Part shown: piece after piece, positions 12,153 through 19,708 of the stretch
Position numbering within the stretch: position 1 is the first letter of the stretch
Layout of the letters: each line of letters opens with the position of its first letter
Virus record (IMG/VR): IMGVR_UViG_3300010354_000837
Span: 1-20,970 of that record
Length of the DNA stretch: 20,970 nt
Direction: 5' to 3' (one strand)
DNA from: a virus
Notes under the pieces: model-generated
The model's input: only the letters and a program-made list of their open reading frames with translations
What the model was told of the DNA's origin: nothing
Database searches by the model: none
Program-made: the position numbers and the translations under genes

Positions 12153-12707
12153 TCAATAGAATCCTCCCTGAGCAAATACAGTGATACCAGATGGACTTAA
12201 ACCGCCAGATACCGCTGTGCTTCCGGTGCCGATGTAGCCCACGGCGAGAATGTACCCCTTCTCCAGGTAAATGCCTTCGGATTTACCGATCTGAATGGGA
12301 GCGAGAAGGTTAGTATCGCCCACTTGCGGGGTGGGAGCGTTACAGGCAAATAGCTGCACACTCTGAGGAATACCTCGAGTCGAACCGCTGAGACCAACCT
12401 CAACACGACCAACCATCAACGCAGCTGACGTAGAAGGAGCGGCTTGGTTAGGTGCGTAAACATAAAGACCAAGATCAACAGACCGTCGACCGCTGTTGTC
12501 GGGATAGCCTTCGTTGCTGACAATGGTGATATCCTCTACCAGGGCGGCATCTTCAGAAGGAAGGTCACCTACCCGAACTAACTGAATCAAATCAGTCAGA
12601 TTTGGGTTAGTGGGGTTGCAAGTCCCTGTCGCGCTAGTGATCCGAGCGCCCCTTAAAAAAGGGCGGTCGATAAGACAGGGTTGCTTGTTTGTAGAAGTAG
12701 AGGCCAT
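12153..12707 (-). CDS. Beta-rich virion protein, unknown
   Basis: 184 residues. It opens MASTSTNKQPCLIDRPFLRG and continues with strands such as VEDITIVSNEGYPDNSGRRS, LGLYVYAPNQ and LEKGYILAVGYIGTGS. The regular alternation of short strands and glycine turns suggests a jelly-roll or beta-sandwich, as in decoration, collar or tail-tip proteins. There is no known signature. It ends three bases before the start of the 510-residue protein, so the two are probably translated from one message. Three scattered cysteines (C11, C30, and one in LFACNAP) are not arranged as a metal site. Structural role inferred from fold style and neighbours. Confidence 0.55.
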   Translation of the reverse strand: MASTSTNKQPCLIDRPFLRGARITSATGTCNPTNPNLTDLIQLVRVGDLPSEDAALVEDITIVSNEGYPDNSGRRSVDLGLYVYAPNQAAPSTSAALMVGRVEVGLSGSTRGIPQSVQLFACNAPTPQVGDTNLLAPIQIGKSEGIYLEKGYILAVGYIGTGSTAVSGGLSPSGITVFAQGGFY

Positions 12708-12749
12708 TAGGTGCGCTCGGTGTGCGGAATAATTGTGCTGATCTTAAAC

Positions 12750-13187
12750 TCAAATCATGAGTTTGTCAGTATTTTTGTCGCCTGTGTTTAACTGAAACGA
12801 GATTAAACCGGCTTCTTTCAGATCACGCAGGGCTTTAGCCAACGAAGATTCTTCGCTTTCGTCCTTATCGCCAGTTTTATCCTGGAAATAAGTCGACAGA
12901 AGCTGGCCCGCCATCGGCATATCGCCACGCGCAGCAGCTATGCCTGCACCTAACCCGGCGCCAAGCTTACCTACACCGCCAAGGAAATCCCCTAGTTGTT
13001 TACCCCAACCGGGCTGGGCTCCAGGTTGCATGGGACTTGGAGCGGAAGGTTCTCCCAAATTCTGAAGGTTAATGTCGAGAACATTACCTAAATCAGGGCG
13101 AAAACCCTCGTAATTAATCCCCGTAGGAGCTTGGAACTCGTAACCCTTCACGGTAGGAGGGTTAAGGTAGAAGTCGGCAGCAGACAT
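12750..13187 (-). CDS. Small glycine-zipper virion protein
   Basis: 145 residues from ATG 13185-13187, chosen because GAGGAG lies at ideal spacing before it; the in-frame start five codons earlier has none. Residues 60-88 (GWGKQLGDFLGGVGKLGAGL, then GAGIAAARGD) form a glycine-zipper hydrophobic segment of the type that inserts in membranes or packs tightly in channels. The N-terminus is proline-rich and the C-terminus is acidic then amphipathic. It follows the 575-residue protein, which has its own hydrophobic glycine-rich segment. Both could be internal proteins ejected to help DNA cross the cell envelope, which is inference from composition and position. Confidence 0.55.
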   Translation of the reverse strand: MSAADFYLNPPTVKGYEFQAPTGINYEGFRPDLGNVLDINLQNLGEPSAPSPMQPGAQPGWGKQLGDFLGGVGKLGAGLGAGIAAARGDMPMAGQLLSTYFQDKTGDKDESEESSLAKALRDLKEAGLISFQLNTGDKNTDKLMI

Positions 13188-13202
13188 TTTTTCTCTCCTC
13201 AA

Positions 13203-14930
13203 TCAAGCGAAGGGAACAGCGGGAATAGAACCGCCCGAGGGAATAAATCGCCCACCAAGGGGTACATAATTAGCTTTAGGGAGGAGAAGAGGACGAATCG
13301 CGTCCTCGATATCCGAAGCACCGGCCGATTTATCCGCCGCGGCAGCTGCGTATGCAGAATTCCCAGCTGCGTTCTTGACAGAATCAGTGCCCATTTGGGA
13401 GCCGATCACTACAGTGGTTGGCTGGGGCATTTGTTGAGATAAATCAGGTCGTGCTTTAGCTCGCTGAAGCATCTCATAAGCCAGAGTGGGGTTCTTCGCA
13501 GCCCAAACAGGAGTTTGTGGGGCCACGCCGGGAAGAGCGGAGACATCCCGAATAATTTGGTTGAGAACCTCAGGCTGCGATACGTAGTCTTGACGTTGCT
13601 GATAATACTTAGCGATCGGTGCGTTGGGATCAGGACTAGGAGCAGCGATGGGTGCGCGCGGAGCGCCAGGAGCTGCGCCACCTCCGCGACGAACAGCTTG
13701 TAATGCGTTTGCGCGTGCTTGCCGATATTCGCTATCGCCGCCGTCCTGGGTAATAACAACCTGACCGCTGCCGGCCTGCCCGGTGGTTGAAGGGGGCATC
13801 CTTCCAGGCGTACGAGAAGAAGGAGTACCCGTCCCTTGACGGGGATAAGCCTGTTCGTCGGTCAGAGGCACGACAGACTCGGTTTCATCGCCGCGCCCCA
13901 TAACGCCCATGAGCGTGCCTACGCCGAGAGCACCGCCGCCAGCCAGCAAAGCTTTAATTTGCGTGGGAGTGAGACCTGATTCACGCACCGCTTTACCTAA
14001 GTCAGCAGTTATGCGACCAAGAGCACCGCCGCGTTGTCCGGTAGGTAAATCGCGAATGAGGCGATATTCGAGATCAATAACGTCATCGACCACGCCGGGA
14101 GAAGGACGGCCGGCTCCACCGGCAGGAGACGGAACTAAGGCGCCGCCGTGATCCCCGCCGCCCATGGCTGGGCCGCCGCCCGGAGGAACTGCGCCGCCGC
14201 CAGGAGGAAGTGCTCGGCCGCCCCCAGGAGGGACCATCGAACCGCTTGGGCCTTTCTGAACCGTATTTAAATAAGCCAGATAATCTGTGCCCCTAGGACC
14301 AGTAATGTTTTTAAGAGCTTCTCCGGCAGAAACGTTATACTCAGTCGAAATATCGTCTGCTAATCGAGCAAGAGTCGCGGCTGTCCCCGGTTCAAGAGTG
14401 CGAAGCAGACTCATAGTATCGGCGTCAGCCTCTCGCAGAGATAGCGGACGTGCACCGGGACCAAACTCCGGTTCCGGAGCGATGTGGACACCTCTGTAAT
14501 TAAACTGAGGCTCAGGAGCTGACTCAATGTGCAATTGACCTGGCGCTTCGCCGGGTAAACGCACACGAGGCATGTCTGCGACACGTTCGCGGGCACCCGC
14601 ACGAATTGTTTCGCGATTTCGGACCGTGGGCCGCGGAGTGCGCGAAGAAACCGGCACGCCTTCACGAGTTTGAAGAGGCAACGGGAGTTGCAGAGCCTTC
14701 TCAGCTTTAGTCGGAATGGGCCGAGGGGCGGGGGCGTCTGGCAGTAAAACTTTTCTCTGAATATCAAAACCCAGAGTGCCGCTTTTAGCAGCAGCGTTGA
14801 AAGTATTTAAAAGATTATTTATCTGTCGGCTTGTCTCGCCCGGCAGACGCTGTATGGCCCGGAGAGCCCTGGGATCGGTAGCGAGGTTGTACAAGGCCCG
14901 CAAGCCTTCGCCAGTATTTTCGAGGCTCAT
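13203..14930 (-). CDS. Large proline/glycine-rich internal virion protein candidate
   Basis: 575 residues of low complexity with a few folded islands. The N-terminal ~60 residues are helical (GLRALYNLATDPRALRAIQR). Proline-rich stretches follow. Residues ~233-260 contain repeated PPGGG units (MVPPGGGRALPPGGGAVPPG), a collagen-like or flexible hinge region. Residues ~325-345 (IKALLAGGGALGVGTLMGVM) are a hydrophobic glycine zipper long enough to cross a membrane. The C-terminal half has disordered and helical parts such as PEVLNQIIRDVSALPGV. No enzyme motif is visible. The mixture resembles ejection or pilot proteins of podovirus-like phages. Placement between a possible connector and the small glycine-zipper protein fits that, but the call rests on composition. 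Confidence 0.55.
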   Translation of the reverse strand: MSLENTGEGLRALYNLATDPRALRAIQRLPGETSRQINNLLNTFNAAAKSGTLGFDIQRKVLLPDAPAPRPIPTKAEKALQLPLPLQTREGVPVSSRTPRPTVRNRETIRAGARERVADMPRVRLPGEAPGQLHIESAPEPQFNYRGVHIAPEPEFGPGARPLSLREADADTMSLLRTLEPGTAATLARLADDISTEYNVSAGEALKNITGPRGTDYLAYLNTVQKGPSGSMVPPGGGRALPPGGGAVPPGGGPAMGGGDHGGALVPSPAGGAGRPSPGVVDDVIDLEYRLIRDLPTGQRGGALGRITADLGKAVRESGLTPTQIKALLAGGGALGVGTLMGVMGRGDETESVVPLTDEQAYPRQGTGTPSSRTPGRMPPSTTGQAGSGQVVITQDGGDSEYRQARANALQAVRRGGGAAPGAPRAPIAAPSPDPNAPIAKYYQQRQDYVSQPEVLNQIIRDVSALPGVAPQTPVWAAKNPTLAYEMLQRAKARPDLSQQMPQPTTVVIGSQMGTDSVKNAAGNSAYAAAAADKSAGASDIEDAIRPLLLPKANYVPLGGRFIPSGGSIPAVPFA

Positions 14931-14961
14931 ACAGCATCTATGTCTTTAATAAATATAGCGT

Positions 14962-15582
14962 TTATCGCCAGTTTGCGTAAAAGTACAAACGGTCCGAACG
15001 AGACACATCCGGAGGTCCTGGAATGGCCTGAATGAATTCACCACCGCTGCGTTCAAACCGGTACCTAGCGGTTACGGGGTCCCTGTAATTTGGGACGTAA
15101 AGCATATGAGCTAATCTATCGCACTCGTATAGATAATTTTCACGCCAGATTTTAGCTGTTTCTCTTTTATCTTGAATATTAATAGAACGACTGACGTCAC
15201 CTAAAATAGTTTCTTGACGACTGGTCGCTCTTCCGGTAGCCAACTCTGTCAGACGCTCAGCTTCTTCACAACGTTCTACCTGCTGAACTATCTTATCGAA
15301 GTAATATTCGCTGGGAACGGAATTACACGCTTCGATAAGACGCGCATAATCCCCCGCAGGAACCGTAGCTATATTAAAACCAAGGTGATATGCAACACGA
15401 CTGAAATTGTAATCATCTAACCTGTATCCAAACGTCTGAGCAGGATTACGTGTTAGCTGATTTATTGCAGCATATACGACTTCTCGTTTGGTAGCGTCTG
15501 TTGTATCGGGCTGAAAAACAACGCCCTGCTGAGATAAGTAGCTCTGGATTTGCTCCAGTTCTTGCGGTGTTAAAGGTGCCAC
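14962..15582 (-). CDS. Possible connector or neck protein
   Basis: 206 residues from a GTG. The N-terminus, LTPQELEQIQSYLSQQGVVF, and the helical middle, YYFDKIVQQVERCEEAERLT, followed by a strand- and loop-rich C-terminus (YFYANWR at the end), match the general design of head-tail adaptors of about 200 residues: a helical bundle plus a hook. No specific family signature is visible, so this is a suggestion from size, composition and position downstream of the capsid genes. It follows the HhH gene with a 22-base gap and precedes the proline/glycine-rich protein by 31 bases, all in the same direction. Confidence 0.45.
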   Translation of the reverse strand: MAPLTPQELEQIQSYLSQQGVVFQPDTTDATKREVVYAAINQLTRNPAQTFGYRLDDYNFSRVAYHLGFNIATVPAGDYARLIEACNSVPSEYYFDKIVQQVERCEEAERLTELATGRATSRQETILGDVSRSINIQDKRETAKIWRENYLYECDRLAHMLYVPNYRDPVTARYRFERSGGEFIQAIPGPPDVSRSDRLYFYANWR

Positions 15583-15604
15583 GTCTCAGCAGGACTTCTT
15601 TACA

Positions 15605-16039
15605 TCATTCTACGTACACATTTCCGTCTTCAAGAACCTCGTCCCAGTTAATGCCCTTAATGGACTTCAACTGATCGAGCTTAGTAAAACGTTCGCCAGG
15701 CATACTCTGCTGCAACTCTTTTATATCTGTAGCTGTTTTGATGCCCACGCCTTTCAGTACCTGAGTCAGTAACTGAGGAGGCGCTGTGTTGATGTTGACT
15801 CGATTAAATGCAGGCACTTCAGGTTTAACTAACTGACGTCCGCGCCGTTGTTTAGAAGGAGCAGCTTCGGGGTCAGCTTCACGCACTTCTTCGATAACTT
15901 GATTCCGATGCGCAAAAAAAACTTTACCGGTAGTAATCGAACGCACCAGCATGTACTCGCCATCGTCATGCGTACTAACAACTTCAATTTTTACGCCATT
16001 AGGGGTGTAAGTGAACTCTTTAACCTGAGTCACAGTCAT
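15605..16039 (-). CDS. ComEA-like helix-hairpin-helix protein
   Basis: 144 residues. Residues 1-50 form a small beta domain (VKIEVVSTHDDGEYMLVRSI, then GKVFFAHRNQVIEEV) resembling an SH3/KOW barrel. After a charged linker, residues 79-137 are a tandem helix-hairpin-helix: NRVNINTAPPQLLTQVLKGV with GIKTATDIKEL, then FTKLDQLKSIKGINWDEVLE. 'INxNTAxxxxLxxvxGIGxxtAxxI' is the hallmark of ComEA-type HhH, which grips DNA backbone without sequence preference. ComEA of competent bacteria is a secreted DNA receptor; this copy has no signal peptide. In a virion gene block it may hold the DNA end at the head-tail junction or belong to packaging. First gene of its leftward unit, with GGTAGGATAC 22 bases upstream and no Shine-Dalgarno sequence. 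Confidence 0.75.
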   Translation of the reverse strand: MTVTQVKEFTYTPNGVKIEVVSTHDDGEYMLVRSITTGKVFFAHRNQVIEEVREADPEAAPSKQRRGRQLVKPEVPAFNRVNINTAPPQLLTQVLKGVGIKTATDIKELQQSMPGERFTKLDQLKSIKGINWDEVLEDGNVYVE

Positions 16040-16103
16040 TATGTGAACAGTATCTGAACGGTATCCTACCTTAAACTGGCAATAGTGTACGGTCTTAAAG
16101 TAG
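16040..16103. promoter_or_regulatory. Short divergent intergenic region
   Basis: 64 bases lie between the leftward HhH gene and the lone rightward gene. GTATCCTACC (16061-16070; GGTAGGATAC on the minus strand) resembles the decamer before the HTH gene at 2101-2463. Because a terminator stops the capsid transcript upstream, the leftward genes need a promoter around here or within the rightward gene. No consensus -35/-10 pair is evident. Confidence 0.35.
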
Positions 16104-16604
16104 GTGCCTTTTAATTTTCGTTTACCGGGTTTACCTCAGATCCCGGCACCCGCAAGACGATTGCTACAGGCAATTCCTTTTGCTGGCGATGTGGTCAACG
16201 TCTTCGGCGAAACAAGTTCCAACATGAGAGCCGGCATGTCGCCTAGCCGTGCGGTAGCGCGAGGTATTGCGGTAGGTGGAACTGGATTAGCCGCAAGCGC
16301 ATTACAACCCGCAGATGTTCTCACGGTGGCTCCCAGTGTAGTCCGCTACGTAGCTAAAACTCAAGCAACTCCGGAAGCCCAGGTTCGACGCGATGTTCAT
16401 CGCGGTTTAGGTATAGCAGGTGGAGGATTCAGTCCGGAAACGTTAAGTCGTACAGCAGGAATGTTGGATTACGTCAACCCAGAAAACTGGGCCAGGTCCT
16501 TGGTAGACCTTGTGGAAACCGGAAAAACATACAGCATCAATCCAGAAGATCGTTTAGAGGAGATCAAACAAGAACTACTGCGTAAATCGATAGGAATTAA
16601 GTAA
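16104..16604 (+). CDS. Lone rightward protein within the virion block, unknown
   Basis: 166 residues from a GTG; an ATG at residue 41 is an alternative start. The N-terminal part, PFNFRLPGLPQIPAPARRLL, is proline-rich. Residues ~25-90 are glycine- and alanine-rich and moderately hydrophobic (FAGDVVNVFGETSSNMRAGM, ARGIAVGGTGLAASALQPAD). The C-terminus is helical and charged (PEDRLEEIKQELLRKS). No family is recognised. It runs against the flow of its neighbours, and its stop codon lies in the A-tract that forms the T-tail of the opposing capsid terminator. Composition resembles the proline/glycine-rich virion proteins nearby, so a particle-associated or membrane-active role is possible. The opposite orientation suggests separate timing. 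Confidence 0.55.
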   Translation: MPFNFRLPGLPQIPAPARRLLQAIPFAGDVVNVFGETSSNMRAGMSPSRAVARGIAVGGTGLAASALQPADVLTVAPSVVRYVAKTQATPEAQVRRDVHRGLGIAGGGFSPETLSRTAGMLDYVNPENWARSLVDLVETGKTYSINPEDRLEEIKQELLRKSIGIK

Positions 16605-16630
16605 AAAAAAATCCCCCTCCGAGGAGGGGG
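16602..16630 (-). terminator. Strong intrinsic terminator of the capsid unit
   Basis: On the minus strand CCCCCTC pairs with GAGGGGG around a four-base loop (16613-16630), followed by one A and nine consecutive T. It lies 26 bases beyond the stop of the 291-residue virion gene. Read rightward the hairpin has no T-tract, so it should act leftward only. Confidence 0.85.
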
Positions 16631-16656
16631 CGTCCGTCGACATCCGATTAAGTTTA

Positions 16657-17532
16657 TCAGGCCGAAGGAGAGGTGCTGGTGTAGATCGAAGATTCCACCA
16701 CACCGGCGGGTTGGAGTGCCACGTCGGAACGCTTGGGCGGCTCGTCGGGAACAAGCCAGCAAACTTCGCAGATTGCCAGAGCTTTGTCTTTGCCGAGCAG
16801 CTTGCCGGTCTTGGCGCGGGGGTCGTACACACCGGAAGCCTGAGCCAAACCAGAAGCAGCTGCGCCGCCGAGGTTGCCCACGGTGGAGAGCTTGTAGGTA
16901 GTGGCGGAGGTAACGGCGTGCATGTTCGCATCATTCCAGGCGTTGCTGGAGTTGAACGAACCGTTCTCAATACGGCTGTTGGAACCAACAACAGTAGCGA
17001 AGAAACCGCTGGCCGAAGGGGTGGCGGTGAGGCCTACGCCCAGTGCGGGACCGAGACCAAGGGTGGGGGTAGCGGAACCGCCGCCCACACCGCTGGACAC
17101 CACGTCGCCGCCGTCGATACGGAGACCCACGCGGTACACGTAAGCACCGGAAGGAACAGTGATGCCGTCAGCAATGTCGGCACGCACGTCCTTGTGATAA
17201 TCCGGAGAGGGGATGATCACGTTGCCGGTGGTGAAGGCGACGTTGTCACCGTTCAGACCGGAACCGTAAGGCTTGGTGTAGTACTCAAGCTGGTTGACGG
17301 AACCCAGAGCCTGGTAAGACAGGTCTACGTAACCGACAGCTTGCTGAGCAATCCAGCCGGGACGGAAAATAACGCCAACAGGACCGCCAACGGGTTGGTT
17401 GGCGAGAGTCTCGCTGGTGCCGTTTTCGTTGAGGAAATCAACGGACTTCGCTTCGTGCCAGTAACGAAGAACGTTGGTGTAGTTACCAGGATAAATCTTG
17501 GCAACCGAGATCTGGTTAGGGTTGATGGCCAT
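16657..17532 (-). CDS. Abundant virion protein next to the major capsid gene
   Basis: 291 residues; it starts MAINPNQISVAKIYPGNYTN and has a long glycine/serine/alanine-rich loop (~145-165). The closing part, LAICEVCWLVPDEPPKRSDV, is distinctive but not recognised. An AGGAGG box overlapping the capsid stop, eight bases before the ATG, predicts efficient translation. GC-rich, uniform codon choice shared with the capsid gene also points to high expression, and long stop-free frames on the opposite strand are a by-product of it. The gene is the last before a strong terminator. Capsid decoration, or a major tail or neck subunit, are the main options; I cannot choose from sequence. Confidence 0.6.
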   Translation of the reverse strand: MAINPNQISVAKIYPGNYTNVLRYWHEAKSVDFLNENGTSETLANQPVGGPVGVIFRPGWIAQQAVGYVDLSYQALGSVNQLEYYTKPYGSGLNGDNVAFTTGNVIIPSPDYHKDVRADIADGITVPSGAYVYRVGLRIDGGDVVSSGVGGGSATPTLGLGPALGVGLTATPSASGFFATVVGSNSRIENGSFNSSNAWNDANMHAVTSATTYKLSTVGNLGGAAASGLAQASGVYDPRAKTGKLLGKDKALAICEVCWLVPDEPPKRSDVALQPAGVVESSIYTSTSPSA

Positions 17533-17546
17533 CGTTAGTTACCTCC

Positions 17547-18662
17547 TCAAGCGTTAAAGGAGTAGGCGATGGTCGCGAAGTCAGCGTTCAGGAGTTCGAA
17601 ACCTGCGTACAGGCTCCAAATCATCATGATGAAACGGCTGAAATCGTCGTTGTTATTCAGGAGCACCTGAGCATTGTTACCGCCGATGCCGACGCCAACA
17701 CTCTGGGGACCGAAGAACATACCGATTGCGCTTTCATAAGCCTTAGACGTGCCGCCGATGGTGGCAGTCTGGCTCTGAGAGGGCATGTTAGTGGATTCGA
17801 AGAAGCGAACGCCTTCGAACACAAAACCCGTGGGCATAATCGGCTCGCCCGCCACGAAGGTGGCTTGACCGAAGCCCTGACCCATGTAGATGGCAGCGTT
17901 GGGCTGCATCGAGGACATGAGGGGGTTGATCTGACCGTTGCCGGGGTAACGAGCAACTTCGCGGAAGTCGCTGTTCTGGCGCAGGTGCATCAGGAAGGTA
18001 GGATCGCAAACGCAGCGATAGAAACCGTCCTGGTAGGTAGGAGTGTTCCGCTTACGCAGGCTCTTCACCACACGCAGCAGGTCATCCTTAACGTCGAACT
18101 TGGCTTGTTCGGCGTTGGCATAGGTGAGGCTACCAACAGCGAGATCGCCGGGATAGTAGTAACCACCTTGGCTGTCGGAAGCTTGACCCTTGGAAACAGC
18201 TTTCAGGAGTTCATTGATGAACACCCGGTCGCGCCAACGACGATAGTCGTCAAGCAGGGTCAGAGAACCGATGGACTGGTGGAAAGCGGTGAGGTTACCG
18301 GTATCCAGCAGCAGACGCTGAGCGGTGATCAGAGTCTCGCGAGCAATCTTGAAGGTGCTCGGCTGAGTGGGATCACTCGGGTCAGCAGGACCAGTGTACT
18401 CGCGGAGGGTCACGAGCACTTTGTCCTTAACAATGTTGCGGCTGTTAGCCGTGCCGATGGTTTGCTCGGCAGTGCGCTCCCGGCTCTCTTTGGAACCAGG
18501 ATTGCCCCAGAAGCGATACCGGTCTAACTGAACAGTCTGGCCGGGTTGTTTAGAGAAATCATGAACAACCACAGGCTCTGCTGCCATCTCCACCACGTAA
18601 GCGGGGTGAGGACGGTATAATTCAGCGCCCAGCAGCTTCGGGAAGTCATTATCGACGAACAA
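17547..18662 (-). CDS. Probable major capsid protein
   Basis: 371 residues, the usual size for an HK97-fold coat protein. The N-terminus, AELYRPHPAYVVEMAAEPVV, followed by a basic/aromatic strand (QTVQLDRYRFWGNPG) and, later, FYRCVCDPTFLMHLRQNSDF and GFVFEGVRFFESTNMPSQSQ, matches the layout of N4-gp56/P22-like coat proteins: N-arm, long helix, P-domain, 'GxxFEGVxFxES' strand. The start is TTG, unusual for a capsid gene, but GGAGG sits eight bases upstream. Codon use is GC-rich and uniform, as expected of the most abundant protein. A terminator lies just upstream (18702-18729) and another after the following gene, making a capsid-pair transcript. Assignment rests on size, layout and context. 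Confidence 0.7.
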   Translation of the reverse strand: MFVDNDFPKLLGAELYRPHPAYVVEMAAEPVVVHDFSKQPGQTVQLDRYRFWGNPGSKESRERTAEQTIGTANSRNIVKDKVLVTLREYTGPADPSDPTQPSTFKIARETLITAQRLLLDTGNLTAFHQSIGSLTLLDDYRRWRDRVFINELLKAVSKGQASDSQGGYYYPGDLAVGSLTYANAEQAKFDVKDDLLRVVKSLRKRNTPTYQDGFYRCVCDPTFLMHLRQNSDFREVARYPGNGQINPLMSSMQPNAAIYMGQGFGQATFVAGEPIMPTGFVFEGVRFFESTNMPSQSQTATIGGTSKAYESAIGMFFGPQSVGVGIGGNNAQVLLNNNDDFSRFIMMIWSLYAGFELLNADFATIAYSFNA

Positions 18663-18701
18663 AGCGTCAACCTCCGAAGAACTACATACTTAATTTAACT
18701 A

Positions 18702-18729
18702 GAAAACAAGCTGAACAAAACCAGCTTGT
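18702..18729 (-). terminator. Intrinsic terminator before the capsid gene
   Basis: On the minus strand ACAAGCTG (18729-18722) pairs perfectly with CAGCTTGT (18713-18706) around an eight-base loop and is followed by TTTTCT. It lies 15 bases beyond the stop of the 248-residue gene and 40 bases before the capsid start, so a capsid promoter would sit in or just after it. Confidence 0.65.
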
Positions 18730-18743
18730 CGCATTTTTAGCGG

Positions 18744-19490
18744 TCAAATCGATTTTTGGTTGCTGGAATTAACAGTAGGCGAATACGTGCGCACCATCGA
18801 CCTAACACCTTCGGGCAGCTGGTGATAAATGGCCGCGAAGTTGGAGACATACGTTCCGGCTTTACCGCGGTATATGTACCGAAGAGCCGTGGACATCAAA
18901 CCAGGAGCCGTACTGCGCACCGTTTCAGTGTAGGTTTTGCAATAAACAGGGGGGTTATAGATCCACGCGGCACGGGATCCTGAGGTGTCGTTAGTCGGAT
19001 TCGTGAGAATGCCTCCCTCATACCGACCATGAGTTACGCCGCCTCCGGTATACCCCTGAGCTGCCGTGTTTTCATCTGGAGTGTTGTATGGCGTGTACGC
19101 TTGAGACGCCGGTGCAACACCGTTGAAATACGTAGATTGCCCAGTGGTCCTCAACCCAAATTGAGGTCCATAAGACGTAGAAACTTTTGCGTTAGCGATC
19201 GTCGAAACACCTAGAGGGCGGTACCCGACGTAACTGCTTAAAGCGCCGCTAGGGGCGTAGTCAACATCCGAATAATTGGTCCAATAACCGGAAACAGCGC
19301 TTGGTACCGCCCGCCAGTCATCTGTGTTGTACCAGAGTCCGCTATTAGGAGCCCCCGGCGCAATAATTCCGATATCTGCTCCCGTATCGACGATTCCGGA
19401 GCTGACGACACGGTAACCTTCGTGATCCGGCCCGCTCTGAATCCTGTGGAAACCGCTGTCATAACGCCAATTACTTAACGGCGTGTACAT
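18744..19490 (-). CDS. Beta-rich structural protein, unknown
   Basis: 248 residues, very rich in Y, S, G and T: MYTPLSNWRYDSGFHRIQSG, then NSGLWYNTDDWRAVPSAVSG and YGPQFGLRTTGQSTYFNGVA. The GLWYNTDDW segment resembles the LW modules of the fibre genes. The C-terminal ~50 residues look more compact (TALRYIYRGKAGTYVSNFAA). No enzyme motif or membrane segment is visible. It lies between two small genes and the capsid gene and is closed by a terminator, so it is transcribed with the scaffold-side genes or from a local promoter; TATAAT occurs on the minus strand near 19520 without a good -35 box. A minor head or collar protein is the best guess. Confidence 0.55.
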   Translation of the reverse strand: MYTPLSNWRYDSGFHRIQSGPDHEGYRVVSSGIVDTGADIGIIAPGAPNSGLWYNTDDWRAVPSAVSGYWTNYSDVDYAPSGALSSYVGYRPLGVSTIANAKVSTSYGPQFGLRTTGQSTYFNGVAPASQAYTPYNTPDENTAAQGYTGGGVTHGRYEGGILTNPTNDTSGSRAAWIYNPPVYCKTYTETVRSTAPGLMSTALRYIYRGKAGTYVSNFAAIYHQLPEGVRSMVRTYSPTVNSSNQKSI

Positions 19491-19531
19491 GACGGCCCCT
19501 GGGAGTTACATATATTATAAAACTTTTAAAT

Positions 19532-19708
19532 TCAACCTTCAGCGGCGGGTTGAGACTCGACTTTTTTACTGAGTGTCTGCATATCTGCGCTGATGTTCTC
19601 CATATCCCTGACGTAAAGCTCTCGGAGAGCGTTTAACTCAGATTGAAGCGCCGCAATAGACTCACTTGGAGTCAAAGCGGCGTTAGACCGACGGTTCAAG
19701 TTAGCCAC
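19532..19708 (-). CDS. Small coiled-coil protein of 58 residues
   Basis: GTG at 19706-19708 to TGA at 19532-19534 encodes VANLNRRSNAALTPSESIAA with a heptad helix after it (LQSELNALRELYVRDMENIS, then ADMQTLSKKVES). An AAGGA box eight bases before the GTG and an eight-base overlap with the stop of the preceding gene support it as a real, coupled gene. Its acidic-hydrophobic coiled coil could oligomerise or bind the basic protein encoded just upstream. Family not recognised. Confidence 0.65.
   Translation of the reverse strand: MANLNRRSNAALTPSESIAALQSELNALRELYVRDMENISADMQTLSKKVESQPAAEG

Noticed and set aside
16711-17538. 275-codon plus-strand frame antisense to the 291-residue virion gene
   Set aside because: It mirrors a GC-rich, strongly biased coding strand; its G/V/H-rich product is what such a shadow gives. 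The sense gene has an excellent ribosome-binding site.
17865-18527. 220-codon plus-strand frame antisense to the capsid gene
   Set aside because: Shadow of the GC-rich capsid frame, with no ribosome-binding site and no recognisable domain.
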